In this document: positions 1-7,266 of the stretch, piece by piece
Numbering within the stretch: the first letter of the stretch is position 1
How the letters are laid out: each line of letters opens with the position of its first letter
Assembly: GCA_016935175.1 (NCBI GenBank)
Contig: JAFGRK010000008.1
Location: 1-56,702, forward strand
DNA: 56,702 nt
Direction of reading: 5' to 3'
From: Candidatus Woesearchaeota archaeon
GTDB lineage: Archaea; Nanobdellota; Nanobdellia; Woesearchaeales; SM23-78
Translations under genes and position numbers: made by a program
The notes under the pieces: model-generated
The model's database searches: none
The model's input: only the letters and a program-made list of their open reading frames with translations
What the model was told of the DNA's origin: nothing

Positions 1-2224
1 CTTGCTGGCCTACGCAAGCACTCATCTGGGCGAGGTTGAGCAAGTTGCCCTTGGAGCCTGACAGTATCATCATAAGGGCGTGCGCGTCCTGGTTAGCGTT
101 CTTGGCAACAGCATCTCCTGTCTCATTCCTTACCCTATTAAGCCTTTCCAGAATCCTTAATTCTAAGGTTTCCCTCATGTTCCTTCCTGGAAGCAGCTCT
201 AATGTCTCGTCACGGTATTCTTGTATCATCTTCTTGACATCAGCATCTGCCTCGTTGATGAGCCTCTGTATCTCTTCCTTTACTTCTGGCTTCATGTCCA
301 GGTCTGATAGCGTGATAGTGAATCCATAATTGAGCAGCACATCAATCCCCAGCCTGTATATCTTGCCAAGGATGTCAACCATCTTGTCTGCCCCGTACCT
401 CTTGTGGAGATTCCTCAGCAATAGCCCAGAGCCTTCTCCCAGGTTGTTCTTGTCAAGTATGCCTCTTTCAAGCTTTCCCTCTTTTATCTCAACAATCATG
501 TCAGGGTTTTCTTTCTCTTTCCCTTCCTTGTAATGCCTCGCATGCCCCCTGAAATTGAAGTCATCAGGCAATAGCACTGAGAACACTTCCTTCCCTGTGA
601 GGGTATTCTTGTTAGGAAGCTTTGAGAAGTCATCCACTCCTGCTGCCACTAGCATGTCAATAGCTTCCTCCCTTGAGATGCTATTCAAGTACTTGGTAAG
701 TATGTAGTTGCCTGTGATGGCATCCTGGTTGCAGCCAATGATGCTCAAGCCGTACCTTGGGCTTATGAGCTGGGTCTGCACTTCCATGAGAGTCTCTGCC
801 TCTGCCCTTGCCTCCTCGGTTTGGGGTATGTGCAGGTTCATCTCATCGCCGTCAAAGTCTGCGTTATAAGGCGCGCATACTGCAGGGTTCAGCCTCAAAG
901 TCAAGCCTGGCAGCACCCTAACCCTATGGCACATCATGCTCATCCTGTGAAGGCTTGGCTGCCTGTTGAAAGTGCTTATGTCCCCGTCCATCAAGTGCCT
1001 TTCGACGATGAATCCTGGCTGCAATTCCTCAAGAAGAGCCTCCTTGGTCTCATCAGTTATCTTCTTTCTTCTCCCATCAGGCCTGATGATGTAGTTTGAG
1101 CCGGGGTATTCTTTTGGACCTCTCTTGACAAATCCTTTTAAGTATTCAATGTTCCAATCAGTAACCCTCTCTGGAACTGTTAGCTTCATGGCCATGACCC
1201 TGGGCACTCCTACCTCGTTGATGTTAAGGAGCGGGTCTGGGCTGATGACTGTCCTTGCAGAGAAGTTAGTCCTTTTTCCTGCCAGGTTATGCCTTATCCT
1301 CCCTTCCTTGCTCTTTATCCTCGCTGTCAAGGTCTTGAGTGGCTGTCCGCTCCTATGCCTTGCTGGCGGCAGCTGCGCAACTTCATTATCAAAGAAAGTA
1401 GTGATATGATACTGCAGCAAGTCCCACAGGTCCTCGATTATTATTTCCGGAGCGCCCGCGTTTATGTTCTCGAATAACCTTTGGTTTATCCTTACAATGT
1501 CACCAAGCTTATGGGTAAGGTCGTCCTCGCTCCTCTCCCCTGTCTCAAGAGTGATGCTTGGCCTCATGGTGACTGGAGGGATAGGCAATACTGTCAGCAC
1601 CATCCATTCTGGCTGGCAGGTCGCTGTGTTTATGCCGAACAATGGCAGGTGCTCCCTCTTTATCCTTTCAAGCCTGCTTCTCACCTCTATCGGGTTGAGC
1701 CTTTTCTCATCCTCAAGGTAAGTGGTTGGTTTCTCAATGGTTATCTTGTACTGCTTTTCCTTGCAATGAGGGCACTTGGTTATGGTCTTAAGGTTGGCTA
1801 TTATCTGCTTGACCATCTTTCTCTGCTCATCAATGCCGAACTCCTTGCCTATCTTTTCAAGCTGCTCTTTTGCCCTTCCTATCTTGTCGTTAGGGATGAG
1901 CACGCTTCCGCAAGCCCTGCAAGTAGACCTAAGCAGGTCAAGTATTACTGTCACGAACTTGATATGGATGACCGGCCTTGCCAGCTCTATGAACCCAAAG
2001 TGGCCTGGGCATTCCTTCAGCTTTGAGCCGCAAGTCTTGCACTTGAGCCCTGGATCAATCACTCCTAGGCGTATGTCCATCAATCCTCCGTCAACAGGGT
2101 AGCCTTCCTTGTCATAGAGCTCAGGAGTTACTACCTTGGCTGATGCCATGTCCTTGATGAACTTAGGGCTCATCATGCCGAACTCAATCTTGTCAATCCT
2201 TTTTGAAACAAATGCGTCTGCCAT
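1..2224 (-). CDS. rpoA1: DNA-directed RNA polymerase subunit A' (partial, 3' end outside window)
   Basis: N-terminal 741 residues of the archaeal A' subunit, the largest part of the RNA polymerase catalytic core. An N-terminal zinc site (C62, C65, C72, H75) is followed by further CxxC pairs near residues 103 and 150. The Mg-binding NADFDGDEMN motif lies at about residues 454-463, with D456, D458 and D460 chelating the catalytic metal. A' proteins are normally about 880 residues, so roughly 140 C-terminal residues lie beyond base 1. The ATG at 2224 opens with MADAFVSKRI, typical of A'. It is the last visible gene of the rpoH-rpoB2-rpoB1-rpoA1 cluster, 59 bp after rpoB1. A'' is not in the window. 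Confidence 0.97.
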   Translation of the reverse strand, partial: MADAFVSKRIDKIEFGMMSPKFIKDMASAKVVTPELYDKEGYPVDGGLMDIRLGVIDPGLKCKTCGSKLKECPGHFGFIELARPVIHIKFVTVILDLLRSTCRACGSVLIPNDKIGRAKEQLEKIGKEFGIDEQRKMVKQIIANLKTITKCPHCKEKQYKITIEKPTTYLEDEKRLNPIEVRSRLERIKREHLPLFGINTATCQPEWMVLTVLPIPPVTMRPSITLETGERSEDDLTHKLGDIVRINQRLFENINAGAPEIIIEDLWDLLQYHITTFFDNEVAQLPPARHRSGQPLKTLTARIKSKEGRIRHNLAGKRTNFSARTVISPDPLLNINEVGVPRVMAMKLTVPERVTDWNIEYLKGFVKRGPKEYPGSNYIIRPDGRRKKITDETKEALLEELQPGFIVERHLMDGDISTFNRQPSLHRMSMMCHRVRVLPGLTLRLNPAVCAPYNADFDGDEMNLHIPQTEEARAEAETLMEVQTQLISPRYGLSIIGCNQDAITGNYILTKYLNSISREEAIDMLVAAGVDDFSKLPNKNTLTGKEVFSVLLPDDFNFRGHARHYKEGKEKENPDMIVEIKEGKLERGILDKNNLGEGSGLLLRNLHKRYGADKMVDILGKIYRLGIDVLLNYGFTITLSDLDMKPEVKEEIQRLINEADADVKKMIQEYRDETLELLPGRNMRETLELRILERLNRVRNETGDAVAKNANQDAHALMMILSGSKGNLLNLAQMSACVGQQ

Positions 2225-2283
2225 TTTTTGTCCGTTCTTCAAATCATTATTTCATGCTTCTAATTGTTTTCTGGCTTTTATCA

Positions 2284-4086
2284 TTAATACTTGCTCTTGA
2301 GCCTTAGCTTAGGGTATATTGTGAGGCTCTTGAACTCGTCAAGTATCAGCTTGAAGGCATAGCTCATCTCTATGTTATTTATTTCCACGTTCTCCCCGCA
2401 AACAGGGCAGAAATGAGAGTTCTTCCTTGCATCATAAACTGCTATTAGACCGCAGCTCTCGCATACAGGAACTTCAGTCCTGTCGCTGTCAAACCTCTCC
2501 TTCAAGAGCAGGCTTGCGCCGTGCGCTACAAAAGTATCCTTCTCCATCTCCCCAAGCCTCAAGCCCCCTTCCTTTGCCCTTCCTTCTGTTGGCTGCCTGG
2601 TCAAGAGCTGGATCGGCCCTCTTGCCCTGCTGTGGATCTTGTTAGCCACCATGTGCTTGAGCTTGAGATAGTACATATTGCCGACAAATATCTTGGCCTT
2701 GTATTGCTCTCCAGTTATGCCGTTGTACATGGTCTCTGTGCCGTTCTCCCTGAAGCCCATCTTGAGCAACTCCATCCTGAGGTCTTGCTCTTTTTCTCCC
2801 TCAAAGGTTGTGCCGTCGATGTACCTGCCGCTAAGGGCTCCTACTTTTCCTCCGAGAAGCTCTATGAGGTGGCTCACTGTCATCCTGCTAGGAATCCCGT
2901 GAGGGGAGAATATGAGGTCAGGCTTGATGCCTGATGCTGTGAAAGGAATATCTGCTTCTGGCACTATAAGGCTTACCACTCCTTTCTGCCCGTGCCTAGA
3001 GGTAAACTTGTCACCAATCTCAGGGATCCTTTGGTCGCGAAGCCTTACTTCCACCAGCTTGTTGCCTTCTTCGCTTTCTGTTATCATGACAAAATCAACT
3101 AATCCTTTCTCCCCGTGCTTGAGGGCGTTGCTTGACTCACGCCTGGAAGTGGTCGCAAGGTTATATTCCTCCAAGCTTGAAAGGAATCTTGGCGGGCTGG
3201 TCTTGCCAATGATGACATCCCCTTCCTCCACCACTGCTTCAGGGTAGATTATCCCGTCCCCTTCAAGGAACCTGTAATCATGCTCTGTCCTGTAGCCTTT
3301 CACATCCTTGTCTGGAATGCTTATCTCATCACTCAAGCCTCCAGAGTACCTCAGCTCTTCTGTGACTACAGGCCTGTAATAGCTGCTCCTGCCGAATCCC
3401 CTGTCAATGCTTCCCTGGTTCACGACGATCGCGTCCTCCATGTTGTATCCCTTGTAGGACATTATGGCTACAACTACGTTCTGCCCGCAGGGATGCTTGT
3501 CCTGCTCCAGTATGTCATTGCCAATGGTTGAGACTATTGGCTTCTGTATGTAATGCAGGAGGTTAACGTCCATGTCCATCCTTGCAAAGAAATTAGCAGC
3601 ATAGAACCCTACCCCTTGCTTCTGGTTCTTTGAGCCCTGGGTAAGCCTCACTCCCTGATTGTAGTTGCCGAACGGCACTACGCTCGCAGTAACACCGAAT
3701 ATGTCGACAGGGCTTATGTCCATGTGAGTGTCTTCAGGGGATAGGTTGGCTTCCTTGAGTGAGATTATTGCGCTCTCCTCTTCCATGCTGTCAAGGTACT
3801 CTATCACCCCTTGCTGCACCAGGTCTGACCATTTGAGCTCATTCTTCTCAAGCTTCTCAATATGGGCATCAGTAAGTGATGACTTGCCGTTCTTGACAAT
3901 AACCAGTGGCCTGATGCACCTTCCGCTGCAGCTCTCAATATAAACCTGGTCCCTGCCTTCATCATAGTAGAAGCTCACGCTAAAAGGCACCTTGTTTGAC
4001 CTCCTCAGCCCGATAAGCTGGGTGACAAACTCCTTGCCATTAATCACTTTCCCTATGTATTTGCTGTTTAGGAATACTTCGCTCAT
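2284..4086 (-). CDS. rpoB1: DNA-directed RNA polymerase subunit B'
   Basis: 600-residue C-terminal half of a split archaeal B subunit. It carries the active-site SRHGQKGVVS motif near residue 363 and a C-terminal zinc site with two CxxC pairs (CESCG and CPVCG) near residues 545-570. The ATG at 4086 is chosen because its first residues, MSEVFLNSKYIG, match the usual B' start. An in-frame start at 4215 would put 43 extra residues inside rpoB2 and has no family support. It begins 10 bp after the rpoB2 stop, so the two halves are translated from one message. A split B subunit is seen in several archaeal lineages, including methanogens. Confidence 0.96.
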   Translation of the reverse strand: MSEVFLNSKYIGKVINGKEFVTQLIGLRRSNKVPFSVSFYYDEGRDQVYIESCSGRCIRPLVIVKNGKSSLTDAHIEKLEKNELKWSDLVQQGVIEYLDSMEEESAIISLKEANLSPEDTHMDISPVDIFGVTASVVPFGNYNQGVRLTQGSKNQKQGVGFYAANFFARMDMDVNLLHYIQKPIVSTIGNDILEQDKHPCGQNVVVAIMSYKGYNMEDAIVVNQGSIDRGFGRSSYYRPVVTEELRYSGGLSDEISIPDKDVKGYRTEHDYRFLEGDGIIYPEAVVEEGDVIIGKTSPPRFLSSLEEYNLATTSRRESSNALKHGEKGLVDFVMITESEEGNKLVEVRLRDQRIPEIGDKFTSRHGQKGVVSLIVPEADIPFTASGIKPDLIFSPHGIPSRMTVSHLIELLGGKVGALSGRYIDGTTFEGEKEQDLRMELLKMGFRENGTETMYNGITGEQYKAKIFVGNMYYLKLKHMVANKIHSRARGPIQLLTRQPTEGRAKEGGLRLGEMEKDTFVAHGASLLLKERFDSDRTEVPVCESCGLIAVYDARKNSHFCPVCGENVEINNIEMSYAFKLILDEFKSLTIYPKLRLKSKY

Positions 4087-4096
4087 GTTGAAACGC

Positions 4097-5620
4097 TCAT
4101 TTCTTTTTCTTGCTGGCCACTGTAGCTGTCTTCTCAAGCTCCAAGCCGTTCTTGACAAGCAATGGTATAAGGTCTTCCTCAAGAGTCTCGTGCGATATGC
4201 TTGCGAGCAGCGCAAGGTTCTTCCTGAGGCCTATGTTGGTCCCTTCAGGAGTCTCGCTGGTGCACAGCCTCCCCATGTGGGTTGCGTGCAGGCTTCTTGC
4301 CTCGAAATTCTCCTGTGATGATGAGAGCGGGCTGACCACTCTCTGCAGGTGTGATTGTGTCTGCAGGAAGTTAAGCCTTTCAATCCTCTGGCTCACTCCT
4401 TTCCTCCCGCCCACCCAGTTGCCTGTTGCCATGCTGGAATACATCCTCTGGGTAAGGAGCTTTTCTCTTATTATGACCTTGATACTCGGGAACTTGCCCC
4501 TCTTAACAATCCTCTGGAAGTTGTAAAGCAAGTCACCAATCAAGACTTTGAGATTGACCCTGAAAAGGTCAGCCAACAAGTCTCCGCTCATCTTGAGCCT
4601 CTTGTTGAGGTAGTGGTCCTTGTCATCGTTTCCTTCCTCTTTTATGGTTAGTATCATCTTCTTGAGCATCTTGCATAGGTTGTAGGCTTTCCACATCCTG
4701 TCTTCCCTGTTGATGCCTATGTGGGGAAGCAAGTACTTATCAAGGATCTCCTGCATCCTCTGGATCCTTATCTCCCTTGCCTGGGTTATTCCAATCTTCT
4801 TGGCGATGAAGTCAATAGCATCCTCTGTGCTCTTGACATCCACGAACTCATAGAGGTTGATGAGCACTTCTGCCTCCTCCTCTAAGCCAATGAACCTCAT
4901 TATCTCCTCATCCTTGACCAGCCCGAGGGCCTTGATTATCACAATCACAGGCACTGACTTCACCCTTGTGAAGGTGAGATAGAAAAGCCCGTCCTTTAAT
5001 TTCTCAAGCTGGTGGGGTATCTTGTAAGAGCCTCTCTCTGAGAACAGCTTTCCAGTGTACTCGCTAGAGCCTGAAGACTGCTTCTCCACCATGAACCTAT
5101 TGGAAGCCAAGTCCTCAATATTCACTATAGCCTTCTCTGTGCCGTTGATGATGAAATACCCGCCAGGGTCATCAGGGTCCTCGTTATGCTTGATGAGCTC
5201 ATCCTTTGTCAGGCCATGAAGGTGGCAGAACTTGGACTTGAGCATGATAGGGATGTTGGCTATCTGAGTGGTGAAGCTCTCCCTCTGGACGCCATTGACG
5301 TGCGCGCTCACCTCAAGGAATAAAGGGGCAGAATAAGAAAGCTTCCTGATCCTGGCCTCAATAGGGTAGATGCTCCTCTTAGAGCCATCAGCCTCGCTGA
5401 TCTCAGGCTTGGTAACCCATACATTGTCAAGGCGTATCTTGAAAGAGTCAACATTAGGGGGGATGATGGTAGGCTCGATCTCCCTGTTCTCCTCAATTAT
5501 GGCCTGGAGCTCTTTCTCAATGAAGTTGTTGAAGGACTCAAGGTTAGCCTTTACCAGGCTGTTCTCCTCAAAGTACTTCCTCAGCAGTACATAAGATTTT
5601 TTTTCTTTAGTGCTTGCCAT
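4097..5620 (-). CDS. rpoB2: DNA-directed RNA polymerase subunit B''
   Basis: 507-residue N-terminal half of the split B subunit (lobe, protrusion and fork regions). GGYFIINGTEKAIVN near residue 155 and GTNIGLRKNLALLAS near residue 455 are characteristic RpoB signatures. The length is normal for B''. The protein ends in a lysine run just before rpoB1, and the ATG at 5620 is only 2 bp after the rpoH stop. This spacing implies a tightly coupled operon. B'' and B' together rebuild the bacterial beta-subunit equivalent in the polymerase core. Confidence 0.96.
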   Translation of the reverse strand: MASTKEKKSYVLLRKYFEENSLVKANLESFNNFIEKELQAIIEENREIEPTIIPPNVDSFKIRLDNVWVTKPEISEADGSKRSIYPIEARIRKLSYSAPLFLEVSAHVNGVQRESFTTQIANIPIMLKSKFCHLHGLTKDELIKHNEDPDDPGGYFIINGTEKAIVNIEDLASNRFMVEKQSSGSSEYTGKLFSERGSYKIPHQLEKLKDGLFYLTFTRVKSVPVIVIIKALGLVKDEEIMRFIGLEEEAEVLINLYEFVDVKSTEDAIDFIAKKIGITQAREIRIQRMQEILDKYLLPHIGINREDRMWKAYNLCKMLKKMILTIKEEGNDDKDHYLNKRLKMSGDLLADLFRVNLKVLIGDLLYNFQRIVKRGKFPSIKVIIREKLLTQRMYSSMATGNWVGGRKGVSQRIERLNFLQTQSHLQRVVSPLSSSQENFEARSLHATHMGRLCTSETPEGTNIGLRKNLALLASISHETLEEDLIPLLVKNGLELEKTATVASKKKK

Positions 5621-5622
5621 TA

Positions 5623-5859
5623 TTACTCCTTGACCACTCCCCTATAATATACTATGTCTCCGGCAGTCTTGCTCTTCCTCTTGACCACGATTATGTCGCC
5701 TTCCTTTACATCAAGATGGGCTATCGCAGGGTCTGTGACTAGAATCTTGGGTATTTCGCGAAGAGTCAGGTTGTATTTCTTCATGAGGGCTGAAGCTTCC
5801 TTCTCAGAGAGCTTCTCATGCTCAGGGATCAGTTCATGGCTCAATGCTTTCTTTGACAT
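5623..5859 (-). CDS. rpoH: DNA-directed RNA polymerase subunit H
   Basis: 78-residue archaeal RpoH, equivalent to the C-terminal domain of eukaryotic Rpb5. The sequence HELIPEHEKLSEKEASALM followed by DPAIAHLDVKEGDI is a clear family signature, and the length is normal. GGAG lies about 6 nt before the ATG, and a TATA-like TTATAG on the minus strand (about 5886-5893) lies about 30 bp upstream. It leads the rpoH-rpoB2-rpoB1-rpoA1 operon. The intron-bearing tRNA-Lys gene and its duplicated 3' ends lie directly upstream on the same strand, so read-through from the tRNA is possible. Confidence 0.96.
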   Translation of the reverse strand: MSKKALSHELIPEHEKLSEKEASALMKKYNLTLREIPKILVTDPAIAHLDVKEGDIIVVKRKSKTAGDIVYYRGVVKE

Positions 5860-5889
5860 TGTTTTTCTCCTTTCTGCCGGTTACTATAA

Positions 5890-6009
5890 TGAGCCGGACA
5901 ACAGAAAAACTTCGTTTTTCTGAGTCCTCTCATCTCGCTCTGCTCGATGAGCCGGACGACGAACAAAAAACGAGTTTTTTGAGTCGCCGCCTCATCTCAC
6001 TATGCTCGA
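5890..6009 (-). repeat. Two extra copies of the tRNA-Lys 3' end, each with an A/T hairpin
   Basis: On the minus strand the 16-nt tRNA-Lys 3' end plus trailer (6004-6019) recurs at 5942-5957, and its first 9-10 nt recur at 5890-5899. Between copies sit perfect hairpins at 5964-5981 (CAAAAAAC/GTTTTTTG) and 5902-5922 (CAGAAAAAC/GTTTTTCTG). Each hairpin is extended by an imperfect complement of the tRNA acceptor strand (for example CGAC/GTCG, CGG/CCG, GAG/CTC), so each ~60-nt unit is an imperfect palindrome. The function is unknown. Confidence 0.85.
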
Positions 6010-6134
6010 TGAGCCGGACGAGATTTGAACTCGCGACCACTGCATCTCTTTCAGCTAATATGTTAAAAGTGCAGTGCTCTATTGCCCATGCTTTTCATCA
6101 TCATAAAAGGCTTACCAGGCTGAGCTACCGGCCC
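6010..6134 (-). tRNA. tRNA-Lys(TTT) with D-loop and anticodon-loop introns
   Basis: Acceptor strands GGGCCGG and CCGGCTC pair, and the discriminator base is A at 6010. The D-stem is GCTC/GAGC, the anticodon stem CTGCA/TGCAG (6070-6074 and 6040-6044), and the T-arm has GTTCAAAT. The anticodon loop reads C-T-TTT-A then A, giving TTT. Two insertions interrupt it: 33 nt in the D-loop (6080-6112) and 18 nt at canonical 37/38 (6046-6063). Removing both leaves 74 nt, a normal tRNA without encoded CCA. A TATA-like box at 6157-6166 is centred 27 nt before G1. The rpoH operon follows on the same strand. Confidence 0.9.
6080..6112 (-). other. 33-nt intron in D-loop of tRNA-Lys
   Basis: This extra block lies between the D-loop bases AGCCTGGTA and the D-stem strand GAGC. 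It has internal complementarity (CTTTT/AAAAG, GCC/GGC), as expected for a spliced intron. The tRNA only reaches normal length if it is removed. The borders are approximate. Confidence 0.75.
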
Positions 6135-6156
6135 AATTGATGCGTATTAAATGATG

Positions 6157-6166
6157 GATAATATAC
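6157..6166 (-). promoter_or_regulatory. TATA-like box for tRNA-Lys
   Basis: GTATATTATC on the minus strand is centred about 27 nt before the first base of tRNA-Lys. That is the spacing seen for TATA boxes across the window. Confidence 0.55.
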
Positions 6167-6258
6167 GCCCTGGCCGGCAACAAAAACTGATGTTTTTGAA
6201 TCAGCTTCGGCTGAAAACAAAAACTGATGTTTTTGAGCCGTCCATTGCGTTCTGCGAA
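6166..6258 (-). repeat. Extra copy of the tRNA-Asp 3' end with two identical A/T hairpins
   Basis: The tRNA-Asp 3' terminus (6259-6270 on plus) is repeated exactly over 12 nt at 6166-6177. Between the copies an 18-nt perfect hairpin, CAAAAACTGATGTTTTTG, occurs twice (6181-6198 and 6218-6235), separated by a small TCAGC/GCTGA hairpin. The inner edge (6235-6250) is a degenerate complement of the tRNA end (GCCG, CCA and GCG pair with CGGC, TGG and CGC). The whole unit is an imperfect palindrome of the same design as those beside tRNA-Lys and tRNA-Leu. Confidence 0.85.
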
Positions 6259-6271
6259 CGCCCTGGCCGGG

Positions 6272-6313
6272 AAAGTCGACTTCGTCTTGTTCCTTTCAAA
6301 CCAGTCCGAAAGT
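6272..6313 (-). other. 42-nt T-loop intron of tRNA-Asp
   Basis: The insertion lies between T-loop TTCGAAT and the T-stem strand CCCGG. On the tRNA strand it starts ACTTTCGG and ends GAAGTCGACTTT, and contains an ACTT(T)CG/CGAAGT helix. It matches the tRNA-Arg T-loop intron at 36 of 42 positions in ungapped alignment. Confidence 0.85.
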
Positions 6314-6392
6314 ATTCGAACCCGGGTCGAAGCCTTACCGTGACCTCAATGATGATTGATGATTATGAGTTCTCGACAGGGCTTCATGATAG

Positions 6393-6431
6393 CTGCTGCA
6401 ACAAAAGCCATCTTATTGGCTTAGTGCTGAG
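6393..6431 (-). other. ~39-nt D-loop intron of tRNA-Asp
   Basis: This block interrupts the D-loop between AGTCTGG and CTATCATG and contains an AGCCA/TGGCT hairpin. Removing it restores a normal D-arm. The end points can slide by a base or two because of flanking repeats. Confidence 0.7.
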
Positions 6432-6436
6432 CCAGA

Positions 6437-6604
6437 CTACACCACCAGGGCACTTCGTGCCTGCTGAGCATCCCAAACAAGTTTGGTATGCACCAGGGCA
6501 CACTTAGCGTGTTGATCATGAAGCTTCTTGGTAAAGTCGGGTGATTTTGTCGTCGAAAAGAGCATTGGCTCGCTTGTGCTTTCATCATACACTTTTAGAA
6601 CCAT
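6437..6604 (-). CDS. Possible small protein overlapping tRNA-Asp 5' end
   Basis: A 55-codon frame starts MVLKVYDESTSEPMLF and stops at a TAG formed by the tRNA-Asp D-arm GTGTAG. The N-terminal half reads like a real protein. The last ~18 codons cross the duplicated tRNA 5' end and its hairpin, so that part is probably not a conserved sequence. GGAGG is only about 3 nt before the ATG, which is too close for a normal ribosome site. No family was recognised. It could be a chance frame or a gene eroded by the tRNA-end insertion. Confidence 0.25.
   Translation of the reverse strand: MVLKVYDESTSEPMLFSTTKSPDFTKKLHDQHAKCALVHTKLVWDAQQARSALVV
6452..6501 (-). repeat. Extra copy of the tRNA-Asp 5' end with hairpin
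   Basis: The 11 nt covering the tRNA-Asp 5' end (6443-6453 on plus) recur at 6491-6501. Between them, on the minus strand, are a CCAAAC/GTTTGG hairpin and the strand CAGCAGGCAC, an imperfect complement of the tRNA 5' end. The unit therefore folds on itself like those at tRNA-Leu. Confidence 0.8.
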
Positions 6605-6790
6605 GCCCCTCCAAAAAACATTTTTTCGAAACCCGTCTCCTGCTTGCTAACATTATGTCTAGTGATTTATTTGTGTGATTATCCAGCTGTTGGCTTAAAG
6701 AGTTGTGAGCCCTTTATAAAGATTACTGTTTTTTTATATTTTACATAATGCCTAAGGGCATAAGCAGCATCAAAAGGCCAAACAGTAACC

Positions 6791-6798
6791 TTTATAAA
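6791..6798 (+). promoter_or_regulatory. TATA box of rpoL
   Basis: TTTATAAA is centred about 29 nt before the rpoL ATG, implying a leaderless or nearly leaderless message. Confidence 0.65.
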
Positions 6799-6823
6799 CC
6801 CTTTTGTTACTCTGCATGGTGAA

Positions 6824-7099
6824 ATGGAGATAAAGATTCTGGAAGACAACAAGAAAAGGCTTGTTTTTGAGCTCATAGGCGCAGACCACACCCTGTGCAA
6901 CTCTCTTAAAAAAGAGCTTTGGAGCGACAGCGCCACCAGGGCAGCCTCTTACAAGATAGAGCACCCATTGATAGGCATCCCTAAGTTCATAGTTGACACT
7001 AACGGCCAGAAAGAGCCCAGGCAAGTGCTTAAGTCAGCAGTCAAAAGGCTGCAGAAGATGAATTCTGACTTCTTATCAGCGTTCAAGAAGGCTAAATAA
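6824..7099 (+). CDS. rpoL: DNA-directed RNA polymerase subunit L
   Basis: 91-residue RpoL, which pairs with subunit D in the polymerase assembly platform and is equivalent to eukaryotic Rpb11. HTLCNSLKKELW near residue 30 and EHPLIGIPKF near residue 57 are family signatures. The start at 6824 is chosen because it lies 29 nt after the TATA box and gives a normal N-terminus. An ATG eight bases upstream (6816) opens only a five-codon frame that overlaps the real start. The gene is monocistronic in this window, and a structured inverted-repeat element follows it. Confidence 0.95.
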   Translation: MEIKILEDNKKRLVFELIGADHTLCNSLKKELWSDSATRAASYKIEHPLIGIPKFIVDTNGQKEPRQVLKSAVKRLQKMNSDFLSAFKKAK

Positions 7100-7111
7100 G
7101 CTACATCTAAT

Positions 7112-7222
7112 AAAAAGTTGCCTCAGCCTTCAGCGCGAGCACTGCCTGAGCTGTTGTGAAGGCGTGCTCGTGGGCTGTGGAGCCGGGGGTCGCCCCCTTC
7201 GGGGTGGCGAGGGCAACTTTTT
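7112..7222. repeat. Structured element E1 with 11-bp terminal inverted repeats
   Basis: AAAAAGTTGCC (7112-7122) and GGCAACTTTTT (7212-7222) are perfect inverted repeats around a GC-rich interior. The interior can form further hairpins (GAGCAC/GTGCTC and CGCCCC/GGGGTGGCG). It lies between two plus-strand genes. It resembles E2 and E3 in design but not in interior sequence. It may be a small mobile element, a structured RNA, or a terminator for rpoL. Confidence 0.6.
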
Positions 7223-7266
7223 GCCAAACAATAAAATATTAAAACCTCTTCTCGCTTCTCTTGAGC

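Larger units (their letters stand above)
6259..6451 (-). tRNA. tRNA-Asp(GTC) with three introns
   Basis: Acceptor strands GCCCTGG/CCAGGGC pair and the discriminator is G (6259), as expected for Asp. The anticodon stem is AAGCC/GGCTT and the loop C-T-GTC-G-A. The T-arm is CCGGG/CCCGG with loop TTCGAAT. Three insertions are needed to explain the 193-nt gene: about 39 nt in the D-loop (6393-6431), 38 nt at 37/38 (6336-6373), and 42 nt after the T-loop (6272-6313). The exons total 74 nt. No good TATA box lies at the usual distance upstream, so it may be transcribed from further up. Copies of both its ends flank it. Confidence 0.9.

Noticed and set aside
2427-5594. Plus-strand reading frames opposite rpoB1/rpoB2
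   Set aside because: They are shadows of the polymerase genes. The composition is Ser/Leu-rich with no ribosome site or family match.
6010-6451. Split or trans-spliced tRNA halves for Lys and Asp
   Set aside because: All exons of each tRNA lie in order on one strand within 125-193 nt, so cis introns explain them without separate halves.
7112-7222. E1 as SRP RNA, RNase P RNA or 5S rRNA
   Set aside because: It is too short and lacks the conserved core motifs of these RNAs that can be recognised by eye.
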